From Leptodontidium sp. MPI-SDFR-AT-0119 (taxonomy: Eukaryota > Ascomycota > Leotiomycetes > Helotiales > Leptodontidiaceae): DNA of 64,000 bases. The notes below the pieces were generated by a model. That model was not told where the DNA came from. It searched no databases and worked only from the letters and a program-made list of their open reading frames with translations. The position numbers and the translations under genes are program-made. This document shows, in pieces, positions 44,753 to 57,200 of the stretch. Every line of letters starts with the position of its first letter. Positions within the stretch are counted from its first letter, which is position 1. The stretch is from positions 744,001 through 808,000 of the forward strand of contig JAHLEZ010000001.1 in assembly GCA_020726505.1 (NCBI GenBank). The letters run 5' to 3'.

Positions 44753-45310
44753 TGCATTTGAGTTAGAACAACAAACGTGCAACAGTCACTTCGAGCTACA
44801 GGTAACCTCAGAGAGCTATTTTGGACTTTTTCCCCGGGTCAAGGACGCCGCTATTCATCATCGGCTCGAGAACACCCGCAGCACGTTTAGGATCTCCATA
44901 CCACAACTTCCATACTCTGGTGCTCGATCGAGACCTGCGGTCTGGATGCTAGAAATGAACGAAATATGCAATGGTCTCCGCAGGGATTCCGCTCAAATCC
45001 GCACACTTGTACATATGCAACCAGTCCAGAATTAATTTGTGGCTTCAAATCATGCGTAAGTCAAGCCATCATGTTAACAAGTTTTCCAGTTTGGTTACCT
45101 TCATTCCGGTGCTTCTTCGTATAGAACTATGTCAAAATCTATCATACCCAGTAATTCAATCGCATAAATGGTCGATAATCCCCCAACCTCTCTTTTCCAA
45201 GTTTTACTCCTTTCTTGCCCGGTCCTCCGTACCATGTATCTCAGTTCAGAGATAGTTCAATTATCTCGGATTCCTAGATACTTTCTTTAGGTCTGAGGAC
45301 CAGATCCAGC
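44753..45310. other. intergenic, nothing recognised
   Basis: About 560 bases between URK1 and the decayed secreted-protein gene. Short ORFs only; no repeats or RNA genes were seen. Confidence 0.4.
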
Positions 45311-47825
45311 ATGCGCATCTCGCGAGGTGCTTTTGTGATTGCTGCATGTGTCAGTGGATTTGCGGCACATCCAAGTAAGTGATGGGCACAACCTTCCAGT
45401 CGGCGAAGCAACAGCGAATGGGACTAGGTTTCAAAAGGGAGAGCCGCTGTATTATGTTTCAGGTCCGGTCAATGGACTCGAAACTGCTCCATTCGGTACA
45501 TCGATACTCCAGAGTCCTACAACCGCCTCACTGGCAGACACATCTCCCGTCTCATCTGGCTTGATGGTTGATACAACAACTTCTTCCCTACAAGAAACGT
45601 CTATCGCCAAATCTGCACAGGGTCAATACTTAATAGCCCATCCAAACCAAGCGCAACAGCGCCAGCAAGGCAACTTTGTCCGCCCTCAGTCGAGTTCTTT
45701 ATCAGGAGTCTACCACCGTCAGGGCAACGAATTACGGTACAAAGTGTTGTCAAGGATACCCAGGTCTATCTGTTCCCAGGGAGGACCTCTCTTACCCGAA
45801 GAGACTTCATTCTCGCTTTGCACAGACTCCCATTGGGTCCATACTGAATTATCGGCATTCCGATAACTCTACTGTTCCAAGAAAATATTCCATCGAAAAC
45901 TCATTCGAATCAGCTGAATAAGTCTTGACTCGAGCCTTGAATCCGATAGTCGCATCATTATATCCCACTTCCTCGGGATCTCAAGATCCATTGCCGTCAG
46001 CCTTGGAGACCTATCTCAAAAGTCTTCTTTCCAAGAAGGCAGAGCTTCCTCTCAAGTCAATCTTGAACGAACTTGCTGATGGGTCCATCCCAACAGGATT
46101 CAGATCTTACCTTAGGGATCTCCCATCGGAATCCGCACAGCTGCCGGTGAAAACCCTACTCGGTAACCTCTCCAGAAGTTCTAGTAAACTTGGAGTGTCG
46201 GTGACGAATAATATCGACCGTCTCGACAACTGCTTTTTCTCCAAGTCATTCTACCACCAGTTATGTTCGCCAGAAATCACCGTCGAACCCGCGGGTCAAC
46301 GTTTTACCTCCTACCTCCAGCACTTTACCTACGAGGTCCACAGTCAGCAAAGAACCTCTACCACGCACTCACGGGTCATCCCTATCAGATGGCTTGGCCA
46401 CGACTCCTAAGATTGCGATAAGTGCTACATATACTAGCGACATCAGACCGCTTTTCACTCCAACCACTTCGGCCACCCCACCTGCGAAACCAATTTTCAG
46501 CAAGGAGTCTCCATTACCGGCCCCGGCTGTGTCGTCTGACGGCCTTTCTATAGAAATTGCTCGATTTCCAGCACATACTGCAGATAAAAGCTATGCCAGA
46601 TCCTCTTTCCAGGGCAAGTCGCTATATCGGGATGACCAGTCAGTCGGCAACACTCCCTCAGCAATTGTCTTGGCATCTCCATCTGGAGAGTCGGGATCAA
46701 TTGCTGGTACCCTGTTTACGTCGCATATGTGGGTAGCTGAATCCGTTCGAACCACCTTACTGACCATCCTGCCATCATCGGGGCTGAGAACATCCCCAAA
46801 GTCATTATCGAGAAGTCTTTCGGCGTCATATGTGGGAAGTGAAATCCCTTCCAACCACAACACCAACAGCCCTGCCATCATTGGGGGCGAGGCCTCAATC
46901 CAACAGTCATGTATACCAGTCTCTTAAGTCGCTGGGCCATTCTGGCTATTCATCCGTCCCATCTGCATTCCCCACCGAGACGATGTCTAACCTCGGATTC
47001 TATCCCTCGAAGTCTTCGAATCCAACCCGCTCAGCCCTTCAATCAACCCAAACGGGAGGACTCTGGGCGAACAACGTTGTTCTGACTGGCTTGTCTTCTG
47101 GGACCCTCAAAAAATAATTTGATAAGGTATCTCGTCGCTGCCCAAGAAGTCAGTAACAGCCCTGACACTTTCCTACAACAAGGGAAGTACACGAGAATCA
47201 CCGTTGCCCACATCTAAATGTATGCTGCCAGCCTCCTTGGAGTCAATTATTGGTTCTTCATATGATCAAGCATCGATAGCAACCCCCCAGTCAACCAGCT
47301 TCCACTCTCTGGTCGCCGAATTGTAGACTCAAACGACTCTTCTCTAAATATCCCTATCGGATCCATACTCTCTGGATATCTTCAGGGTAGCCTAAGAGGT
47401 AATTTCCACACTCCCTTCACGTCGTCGAATCATCCACAAGGGACGATGTCTGGACATGTACATGCCAGCAGATAACTGAGGCAATGATGGCTGCGAGCGT
47501 GTACATAACCAGCCCCGATTTCATCTATCTTGGCCAAACAATCGACATTCCAATCCCGGTCCCGATCAAAGGACAGGTTAGTTTTGAGGACGTCTGCGAC
47601 ATGTGCAACATGGATGAAACCCCTCCGGTGTTGACCGGAGCGAAATTTGCGAGAACTGTGCAGTCACTGAAAGTGACTAGGACCACGATTGAGGTCGGGC
47701 CTACAAATGCACCGATTATTGCTGATGTCCTGGTTACGTTCCGCGGTCGAGTTGCCAAACGCGGGATACGACCATCTGCAGGTGGGCAACTCCGCTTTGA
47801 CTCTCAAAAGCTGGGAACTGTGTAG
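45311..47825 (+). pseudogene. decayed Ser/Thr-rich secreted protein with internal repeats
   Basis: A good signal peptide, MRISRGAFVIAACVSGFAA, starts at 45311 and is followed by a splice donor (A|GTAAGT at 45375); the best acceptor is TTTCAG ending at 45462. Downstream, Ser/Thr/Pro-rich frames tile all three forward frames: 45463-45866, 45676-46410 (one stop at 45919), 46394-46927, 46830-47117 and on to 47825. Short related units recur, such as ELPLKSIL, QLPVKTLL, TPIGSILN and IPIGSILSG, so the ancestral protein carried repeats. The last frame (47484-47825) looks more globular ('DIPIPVPIKGQVSFEDVC'). The arrangement suggests a secreted mucin-like or adhesin-like protein broken by several frameshifts; a multi-intron living gene cannot be excluded. 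Confidence 0.55.
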
Positions 47826-48540
47826 CCAATTGAGGATTACTAAATAGGCATGCGGAAAAAATCTAGATGAGAATGATTAAGCGATGAAACCACATTGTTT
47901 ATTTTCGTCAGTCTCGCTTGAGCCCCTTAAGCACGAGAAAGTCGTTGACCACTGAGAACACAGGCGTGAAAATATGCCGGACGATTAGTGCCAATGCGCC
48001 GGATTCACATTGCCACATAGCGAATTTGTTTTATTTATCTGTTATAGTATTGTGCTTTACATGAAATTAGGATTTTATTGGGACATGGGGTCTGGAAAGG
48101 TGTCATGGAGCTTTAGAGAAGTAGCAAGGTATGCAGGAACGATGGCGGAGGGGTTCAGTTACTTGCTTTCAAAGGGGGCTTCTGAGAGTGTATGGATGCT
48201 ACATATACCGAGTCCATTACTACTGCTTTCATGATCCTAGGTGTTACTGCTGACCTCAGGAGAGATTAGCTACCTAACCAACATATGCAGAGCTGTCCAT
48301 TTTATGCCCCATGGCATCGATAGACACCATCACCTAGGTCTAAATGGGTTTGATCATAAGAAGCAAACCCCTGCACTCCAAGTGCTCATTGGTAGACCAT
48401 CACTGTAATTTTTCTCGAATTGAGTACAGTGGCACAGCCAGGGCAAACAGATGGGATGTCACGAACACAATAGAAATTGCCCGTCTTAATACTAAACGCT
48501 AAGAGTTTAGGCTTCATTATCTCTAGATATGCATACCAGT
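47826..48540. other. intergenic, nothing recognised
   Basis: About 715 bases of AT-rich sequence between the decayed gene and the end of NOP53. A 74-codon frame at 48010-48234 has no recognisable feature. Confidence 0.4.
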
Positions 48541-49914
48541 TCAATGCAACATGAAGTCCTTGTGCGTCCACTTTTCAGTCGCCTTCCTCTTTGGCTTCTT
48601 CGAGAAGCTGATGGGCCGTCGACTCTCAACTTTCCCTCGCACCAGAAGACTCCTATATCTGTCCTTCAATAGGTTTCCTTCCGGCTTCAATAATCTCAAC
48701 GATTCCTGCAACTCGTCTGGTAGGACGAGCTCCAAATCTCGCTCGGGCAACGCGATCTTTCCCAGCTTTCTCCGCCTGAGTTCCAGATCATCCCCTTCGC
48801 TGCTATCATCGTCATTCTGGACAACAGCCAGCTTCATTGCATCCTTCTCCGCTAGTGCCTTGGCAATCTTCTTAATCTGTGCTGTCTGCTCATTCTTCCT
48901 CTTTATTTCTGCAGCCATCTTTGCCTTCCGCTCCTCTTCTTTCCGACGCTTAATCCTGTTTCTCTGGACCTGTGTCTTTCTCTCGGGTCTCTTAGCATTC
49001 AACTTGACGCCCTCGGTACCGCTCTCGAAACCTTCCCAGCCAGAATCCTCTTCCCACTCTGACATGTCTGCTCTCGCCTCAGCGGCTTCGGCTTCAGCTG
49101 CGGATTTTGCTGATGCTTCGAGTTTGATACGCTCCGCCTCAATGGCTGCAAGACGTTTCTCCTCGGCCGCAATCTCCTTCTCACCCTCCGCGATCAGCCG
49201 TTCCTCGTAGTCTTCGTACATGGGGTTGTAGCTGTAGCCACCTTCGGGTTTCTTAACAGCGGGTATATTTTTTCCACTTGCAGCTAGGGAGATGGGCTTG
49301 TGCTTCAACGTTGAAGGTGCAACCTTCTTCTTGGCCTTCTCGAGAAAAGAAAATCTTGGATCCTGGGTCGCTTCGTCAATATCTTTTTGCAAGTCCCACG
49401 GATCGTAGCTTGCTTCTGTGACCTCGACTAGTGATTCGTTTTGTCGCCCATCAGCAATTTTACGCAGACGTGTGAGCTCCTTATGGGAGACATAGCTGGT
49501 TCGCTGGCGTTTTGGCTGGATGATACCGTCTGTAGTATTGTCGCCCGCTCGCTTTTTCATCGATACCGAAGGTACGACGGATCGTTGCGCAATGATTTCG
49601 TCGGCTTTGAGGGGTTTGGATCCTTTCAGGTATTTTTTCTGGATGCCAACATCGCCAGCAATATCGAGGGTAAAGAGGTCGGCGGATTCTTTCTCAGCAA
49701 TAACACCACTACAGCCGTCAATTACTTATTACTAGTGGAACCTGGAGCGGGTGAGCCCATACCCTTTGATCAATTCGTCCCGCACTTCTTCGAGGCCATC
49801 TTGAATCTCCGTAACGTCCACATTCTTGCGCCATGCTTTCTTTCCTTTTCGTGACGGCTGCTTGTGTTGCTGCGGCGCTCCTGGAGCAACCGTAGCAGGC
49901 TTGATAATCGGCAT
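48541..49914 (-). CDS. NOP53: 60S ribosome biogenesis factor Nop53
   Basis: Two exons, 49763-49914 and 48541-49708, encode 439 residues. Nop53 is a nucleolar protein that recruits the exosome helicase Mtr4 to pre-60S particles for 7S pre-rRNA trimming. The N-terminus 'QHKQPSRKGKKAWRKNVDV' followed by a GLEEVRDELI helix is diagnostic. Exon 2 begins 'GVIAEKESADLFTLD', the usual continuation. The middle is an Ala/Glu/Arg/Lys-rich coiled coil ('AEGEKEIAAEEKRLAAIEAE') and an acidic patch, and the end 'RKATEKWTHKDF' is conserved. Without the 54-nt intron the N-terminal domain is lost. The gene is divergent from YPT6. Confidence 0.93.
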
Positions 49915-50307
49915 GGTGGCTGGCTGGTTTCTTCGAGATTTGAAGACGTGGAGGTGTTCCTCTGCGCTCCTCTGCTCTGGTCAAATGGAGTTGAGAAAAT
50001 TCCAAAAATTATCAGCAGCTTATCGCCTAGCCTAGATCCATGCGGCCGCCTTGACCGACACCAACCCACCCAGCACAGCCTTGGCGCCTTGCCTTGCTCC
50101 ACCCTTGAAGTGCCCTGTTGACTTGACTTGACTCTCCTTTCTTTCAGCCTGCACTGCACGCCGGACACCTCCAAAAGGTTCCCTAATATCCAGCACTCAA
50201 CCGAGCTAACGACTACACGAATTCTTTGTCCATACTCCAAGACGCCTAATAAGCCCGTCCTCTCTCTCCATTCCGCTCCACGAGATCGCCACAGAAATAC
50301 AGACAAG
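49915..50307. promoter_or_regulatory. divergent promoter region of NOP53 and YPT6
   Basis: 393 bases between divergent start codons, with pyrimidine-rich stretches on the YPT6 side (CTCTCCTTTCTTTC near 50130, CTCTCTCTCC near 50261). ORFs crossing it are readthrough of the flanking frames. Confidence 0.45.
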
Positions 50308-51210
<903 letters not shown>

Positions 51211-51822
51211 TCTTCATATGAGGAAGAAGAGTTTTCTTATGGGTTGAAACTGAGACCCGATGACGGAAGCAGTCGGTCTGAAATGGTGTGATTCTTTTCA
51301 CTCTCTTGTCTTATAGGGAGCGTTCAGGGATATGAGCATAGCGTTCTTTGGTTTGGCAGCATTGTATGATACCGAAAGCGTTTTCGTTCTTAGCGGTTGT
51401 AATGTAGTAATACTCCAAGTTCGCTTTTGCCACGTTAATTACGAAGCCTCTCAAGTATAATGTCAAGCGGAATTGCTGGCCCATATGCTATTTCGTAAGG
51501 GAGAACTGAGAAAAGGAAGTGCAATGCTCATGCAGTGAGTATATGGGCAAAAGAGTACACTTTAGACTACAGTCTAAAATTGATGTTTTCACCGAATTTT
51601 CCCAATTTCTTGTTGTCTATAATTGCTCTCCTTCCCATTTCAAAGTCGCGCTGGGCTTACTTTCAGGGGCGCGCCAAGACTCACTCGCCTGGAGTGGCAT
51701 GGATGACGAAGATCAGCCTTCGACCGAAAATGCCGGTCGCCCATCTCCTTTCCTTCCTTCACCAACCCTCACAGAATCGCTGCATACTTCTTGTAGAGCT
51801 TTCATTGAGAACCATACTCAAG
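51211..51822. other. intergenic between YPT6 and KEI1
   Basis: About 610 bases. Two overlapping frames enter KEI1 exon 1 from about 51519 and 51535; they lack family similarity before 51823 and are read as leader sequence. Confidence 0.4.
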
Positions 51823-52901
51823 ATGGGTATTCTGTCACGATATCTGCGGTTTCCCCGCCCAAGAGTATGTCACAACTTCCCCGATCAATTTCGCGCAGAC
51901 AATTCGTCTGGACCTGCAATTTCAACAAGGCGAAAGCATGCTAATCATGGCAACAGACTTTTCTCTATCTCATGAGCCTGCGAACAGGCGTTGAGATGGT
52001 CTCACTCTCAGTTATCTTCAACAAACTCACCGGCTTCTTCGGTCTCCTCGCGATTCTCACAGGCGTCTCCCTCTCCCCTCTCCAACTCTCGATGTACATC
52101 TACTCGGTTGGCGCGCTCGCTTTGATCTCCTTCTTAATGCCTCACATTCGGAAACAGAGCCCCTTCGAATGCCTCGCATTGGCTTGGTTCTACCTACTCG
52201 ATACCGTTATCAATACCGCTTTTACGTCTGCCTTTGCGATTACTTGGTTCCTCGCCGTAAGCGCCGACAATGCGAATAAGGGCATCCCTAGCAGCGCACC
52301 TGGGGGCGCTATGGTGGACGACACAGCTGGATTCACAAGTCCCAAATATAATGTCAGCAAGGTCGGCGTGTCAACAACTCCCGGGGAAGGGATCACTGGG
52401 GGCCAGGAAGCTGTCGCTTATGGGGTGGCCGGTGCTGCAGCTGCGACAACGACAAACCGAAGTCTGGCACATGGAGTAGGAATCGAAGAGAGCATACCGA
52501 GCATTATGGTTGTGGTCATGTTGACCATGGTCCGAGTATACTTCATTCTCGTCACAATGGCGTACGCCAGACAGGTTCTAAGACAGCACATGAATACAAC
52601 TTCATCAGCAAAGTTACACCTACACACGGATGGAGTAAGTGAAGGGAGATCGGACAATCCATTCGCAACTGGATCGCCTGCAGGTGCTGGGTGGAGAGGT
52701 AAACTAGGGAGAATTATGGTTACGATCGGTGAGAGTTATTGGCTTGGTGGACAGGCCGATGATGATTGGGTTAAGGGTCTGGATGGAAGATTCAGGGCGA
52801 GCAAGATGTCTGGAGGACCGCCTGGTACTTTAGAGAGAGAAAGACGGGCCAGAAGTGGTACAGGACCGCCCGTGCCGAAACTCAACGTCGGCAAGCTATA
52901 A
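51823..52901 (+). CDS. KEI1: inositol phosphorylceramide synthase regulatory subunit Kei1
   Basis: Two exons, 51823-51864 and 51957-52901, encode 328 residues. Kei1 partners the catalytic subunit Aur1 in the Golgi, producing inositol phosphorylceramide, and is needed for its activity and location. The spliced N-terminus MGILSRYLRFPRPR joins 'TFLYLMSLRTGVEMVSL'; then come 'FNKLTGFFGLLAILTGVSLS' and 'LSMYIYSVGALALISFLMPH', the first membrane helices, 'LLDTVINTAFTSAFAITWFL', a glycine-rich loop, and a last helix 'SIMVVVMLTMVRVYFILVTM' before a cytosolic tail. The family match is strong in the first two helices. Starting at the internal Met at 51972 would lose the conserved basic RFPRPR motif. 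Confidence 0.9.
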
Positions 52902-54200
52902 GGATTGGAGGATCATTGATTCGGTGGCACAGAAGAACATAGAGGAACAAGGACTCGGGACTTTCATGTACAGCAGAAATGCACTTCCGCTTCAGGGACA
53001 AGAGATAGGCTGGATAGCGGGGGCGAGGCATGATCGGTGGTGACAGGCGTTTCTGGGAAAGGCGAGATGCTTTGATCACCTCAAGCATTTCCAGGTGTAT
53101 CTTTGATTACCCATTCAGTTGGCGAGAACTCACTGGTGGGGAGGACATATAATGAGTTAGATAATAATGGATTGTGTATGACTGGAATTTTTTGGTTGTA
53201 GGTACTTTGTGATGCCCGAGTCGATTTATACAAGTTGGGAATGGAAGATGCAATGCTCATCAAGTAGAAGTCGACACCTAGGGTTCTGTCAAAGATGGGG
53301 AAAAGTAGTCGTGCAGAGATGGTCAAGGGGCAGCCCAGAATTTCTTGTAAGACTTGAGGTCATCCATAGGCTTCTCAAACGGTACCTAAGAGCCTCTCCT
53401 CCCCTTGGCCTTTAGAAGGCCCTATTAGTCTAGAGCACATGATTCCATTGGAATGGCTGCTGAGTTGAGAGCAAGTCTTTGCAAACCTCTACCGTCTTTA
53501 TGTCATTTAAAGGGTCCAAATCCCGAATCCTTCATTAGGGTTCTCCTACTATAATTCGCCCCGAGATCCTTCATTTGTTTACTTCCCAGTCATCGAGCTG
53601 GATAAACACACCTACACACAACTGTTCACTTGCAATCCCTAGCAAGTTGGTGAATTTTCAAGTGTTTTAAATCAACACAAGCTGTCTAGTTTAATTCTAT
53701 CGCCCACTCCTGGTGGCACGAGGCATGGCAAACATACATTCAAATGCCTTTTGCCCTTGGCGGTCTTTGAAATTTCGGAGTGGTGTTGCAAGATTCACTA
53801 TGGCCGTGGGAATAGTAATTGCGTGCTCGACCGGCTGACAGAAAAGCGCTGGCCCAGAATGCCCACTAACCTCCATACGGAATTCCTCCCATAGCATCCC
53901 CTCTTTATCACTGCCGCCACGCCCTGCTTTCCACCACTCACCGCCGCAGTATTAATTGAAGCGTCGTCTTTGGCTGGCTTTGGGTGGGCTTGGAGCTCTC
54001 CAACCCCTGCACTTCTCCGAGTATCGCCCCAGAAGGCATGGACTAGGACCGAGAAGGTGTAATAGAGTCAGTCAGTCGAAAGAAAATGTCCTACCTCGAC
54101 CTCGACCTCTGCTTCAACCTCAACCTCAACCTTTCCTCCTTACTCTCCCTCCTCTCCTCCCCCTCAATCGCAGCGGAGGGATCCTCAAAACAACAACAAC
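52902..54200. other. intergenic, nothing recognised
   Basis: About 1.3 kb. Short ORFs only. The last 100 bases are a C/T-rich leader with ACCTCGACCTCG/CAACCTCAACCT units (about 54093-54130) and CAACAACAAC directly before the MET5 start codon. Confidence 0.45.
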
Positions 54201-57200
54201 ATGGCGGCTCCCGTGTACAAGATTCGAACTGCTGAAGAAGCCGGTATGTCACAGCGTTTGTCGCATCTCTCTTCCTCACCCCGCCGTCACCGAGTCTTCT
54301 CCGTACACTTTCACTGACAGGCTTTGGGAATAGTGGCACGAATTGCATACTTGTCCAGCGATGTGATCGTCTCTGTACAGCCGGCGCAGTCAATCGAATC
54401 CGAATTCTCGTCACATTTGCACAGATACGCTGGCCGCAGAGACCCAAATCTCGTTGCGACGACTGAGGGCTCAGTTCCCGAGGTTGGTCTTGCAAACCCC
54501 GAACCCAATTGGCTTTGCTAATAAATTTCTTCTTCAGATACAAGCAATCAGACACAACGCCGACCCTCTCCTCTCAGTGTTCACTCCCATTCGCAATGGC
54601 AAATTGGTCACTGTGACCACCAGCTCTTCCATTCTCGTCTCCTCAGTACCCCACCTCTACAGACTCGCGAACCTCCCAGTCGTCATCCACGTCTCGTTGC
54701 AACCTGCGCACTACCCTGACTACTCCTCGATCACCTCAATTCGCAATTCTGGCTTCACATTCCTTCAATCCGAGACCCTACAGGAGGCGCAAGATATCGC
54801 ATTGACGGCCCATGCGCTGGCGATCAAGTCTGGAAAGGGTGTCATCCATTTCTTTGACGCCGGATCATCTGCACAGGATAGCCCTATCCCTTTTGAGAAC
54901 ATCGAGGCCGTAAAGTCTATTTTGAATATTGATGCTGTCCGGGCATTCCAAAGTACCAAGGTTGGTGGGACAAGCATATATGCCGACAATGGTCGGGTCG
55001 CGACCATTACAGAGACCCCAGTCACCCAGCATGCCGGTGCTATGGAAGGGGTTGAGGCGACCTCTACTACAGCAGTGCAAACTCCTGTAGAGGCAGTCTC
55101 CAAGGCATCTTCCGTGGGATCCTCGGTTGCAGGACGGGAAAGCAGTGTGGATAGCAAGACAAGTGCCTCGTCAGCAACCACCGTCGAATCTGCCACGGTC
55201 CGACCAGTTTCCTCGGATGACATTTACAATTTTGTAACTGCAATCTGGGCGCAGATCAAGGAGGGTCTGGGACGTGAATATACCCCTTTCCAGTATTCTG
55301 GACCGTCAAATGCAGAGACCGCTCTTTTCATTTTTGGTTCTGACGTTCGAGTCTTCACCGACGCCATTCGTTCTGCCAAATCCAATGAAGTGTACGCGAA
55401 GTCTGGCATAATCACTTCACGGTTATACAGACCTTGGTTGGGATCTAAGCTCATTGAGACCATCCCCAAGTCAATCAAAAAAATCGCAGTCCTTGAGCAA
55501 ATCAGAAGAAAGACCACAAAATGGGGCCCTCTTCTGTTGGATCTACTCACAACTCTCAAATCTGGACCAGGTGGCGGTGTTGACACAATCGTGGGTCACC
55601 AATTGGGCTTCATTGAGGCAAAGACCATCCAGCAAGCTCTTCGTGGTGTATTTCAAAACCTAAAATCCGAAAAGCCAATTCAAAACCTTGAGGTTGGCAA
55701 CTCGGATGGACCAACAGAATCGCTGGAGGCCTACAACCTCTCCCAGCCAGCTGTTGAATCTGCTTACATGAAGATTTTGAATCAGATCTTTGGACAAAAA
55801 TTATACCTGGCCAACGCCATTGGGTCCCAAAACGCGGGAGTCTCAAAGTCTATTGCTTCAAATCCCGAGTTTGGTTTTGGATCTTTGATTGCCAGAAAAG
55901 AGCACCGTCAAAGATTCATTCGCGAGATACAACAGGCTGCAACTTCAAAAGAGTTTATCACCGAGTCTGTGAAACCTTGGCTGGCTAAGTGGGCCTCAGC
56001 TGTCAATGACGAAGAGAAGGCGAGCGAGCTGGCAGATGACATTATTGCGCGACTGCAAACCGATGGCTCGCCGCTTTCTCAAAGCCTCCTTTCTAACAAG
56101 GGCCTCTTCCGAAAGGAGTCACAGTGGCTTGTCGGATCTGATGCCTGGGCTTATGATCTTGGCAATTCTGGTGTTCACCATGTTATTGCATCTGGAGAGA
56201 ATGTCAACATGCTCATTATCGACTCTACCCCATACTCGGAAGGTAGTGCCAAGGACTCCACCCGACGAAAGAAGGATATCGGTCTCTACGCAATGAACTA
56301 TGGGAATGCATATGTTGCATCTGTTGCTGTATACAGCTCATACACCCAAGTTCTGCAGGCCATGATTGAGGCCGACCAGTTTGAGGGGCCCTCGGTCGTT
56401 GTGGCTTACTTGCCATATTTCAAAGAGAACGATTCTCCATTGACCGTTCTTCAGGAGACCAAGAAGGCAGTCGATCTTGGATACTGGCCACTTTACAGAT
56501 GGAACCCCAAGAACGAAGAGCGGGGGGAGCCAAATTTCGCCTTGGATTCGGAGCGCATCAAGAATGAGCTCAAGGACTTCTTAGCACGCGACAACCACCT
56601 CACTCAGCTGATGAAGTCCAACCCAGAATTCTCTTCAAGTCTTGCACAGGACTATGGAAGTGAAGTCCGGGAATTGCAGAAGCGCAAGGCTAGGGATGCT
56701 TATAACCAACTCCTTGAGGGTCTTTATGGAGCACCCCTGACCATCCTCTTCGCTTCTGACAATGGCAACGCCGAGACTCTTTCCAAGCGACTCGGTAACA
56801 GAGGCAAGGCCCGTGGTCTCAAGACTCTTGTCATGGCAATGGAGGACTACCCCATTGAAGACCTCGCCAAGGAAGAGAACATTGTTTTCGTCAGCTCTAC
56901 TGCCGGTCAGGGCGAGTTTCCTCAGAACGGCCGTGCCTTCTGGGATGCCATCAAGGACAACACCGAGCTTGACCTCGCAAGCGTCAACTACTCCGTTTTC
57001 GCTCTTGGTGATAGCCATTACTGGCCTCGTAAGGAAGACAAGCATTACTACAACAAACCTGGAAAGGATCTCGACCGTGTTCTCGCCAACTTCGGTGCCA
57101 AGCGTCTTGCCGAGGTTGGACTAGGTGACGATCAAGATCCGGATGGATTCCAAACTGGATATCAAAATTGGGAGCCACTCATCTGGCAAGCTCTTGGTGT

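Noticed and set aside
48551..49210. 219-codon plus-strand ORF
   Set aside because: It is the Ser/Phe-rich complement of the Lys/Glu-rich coiled coil of NOP53; the real gene on the minus strand has a clear family match.
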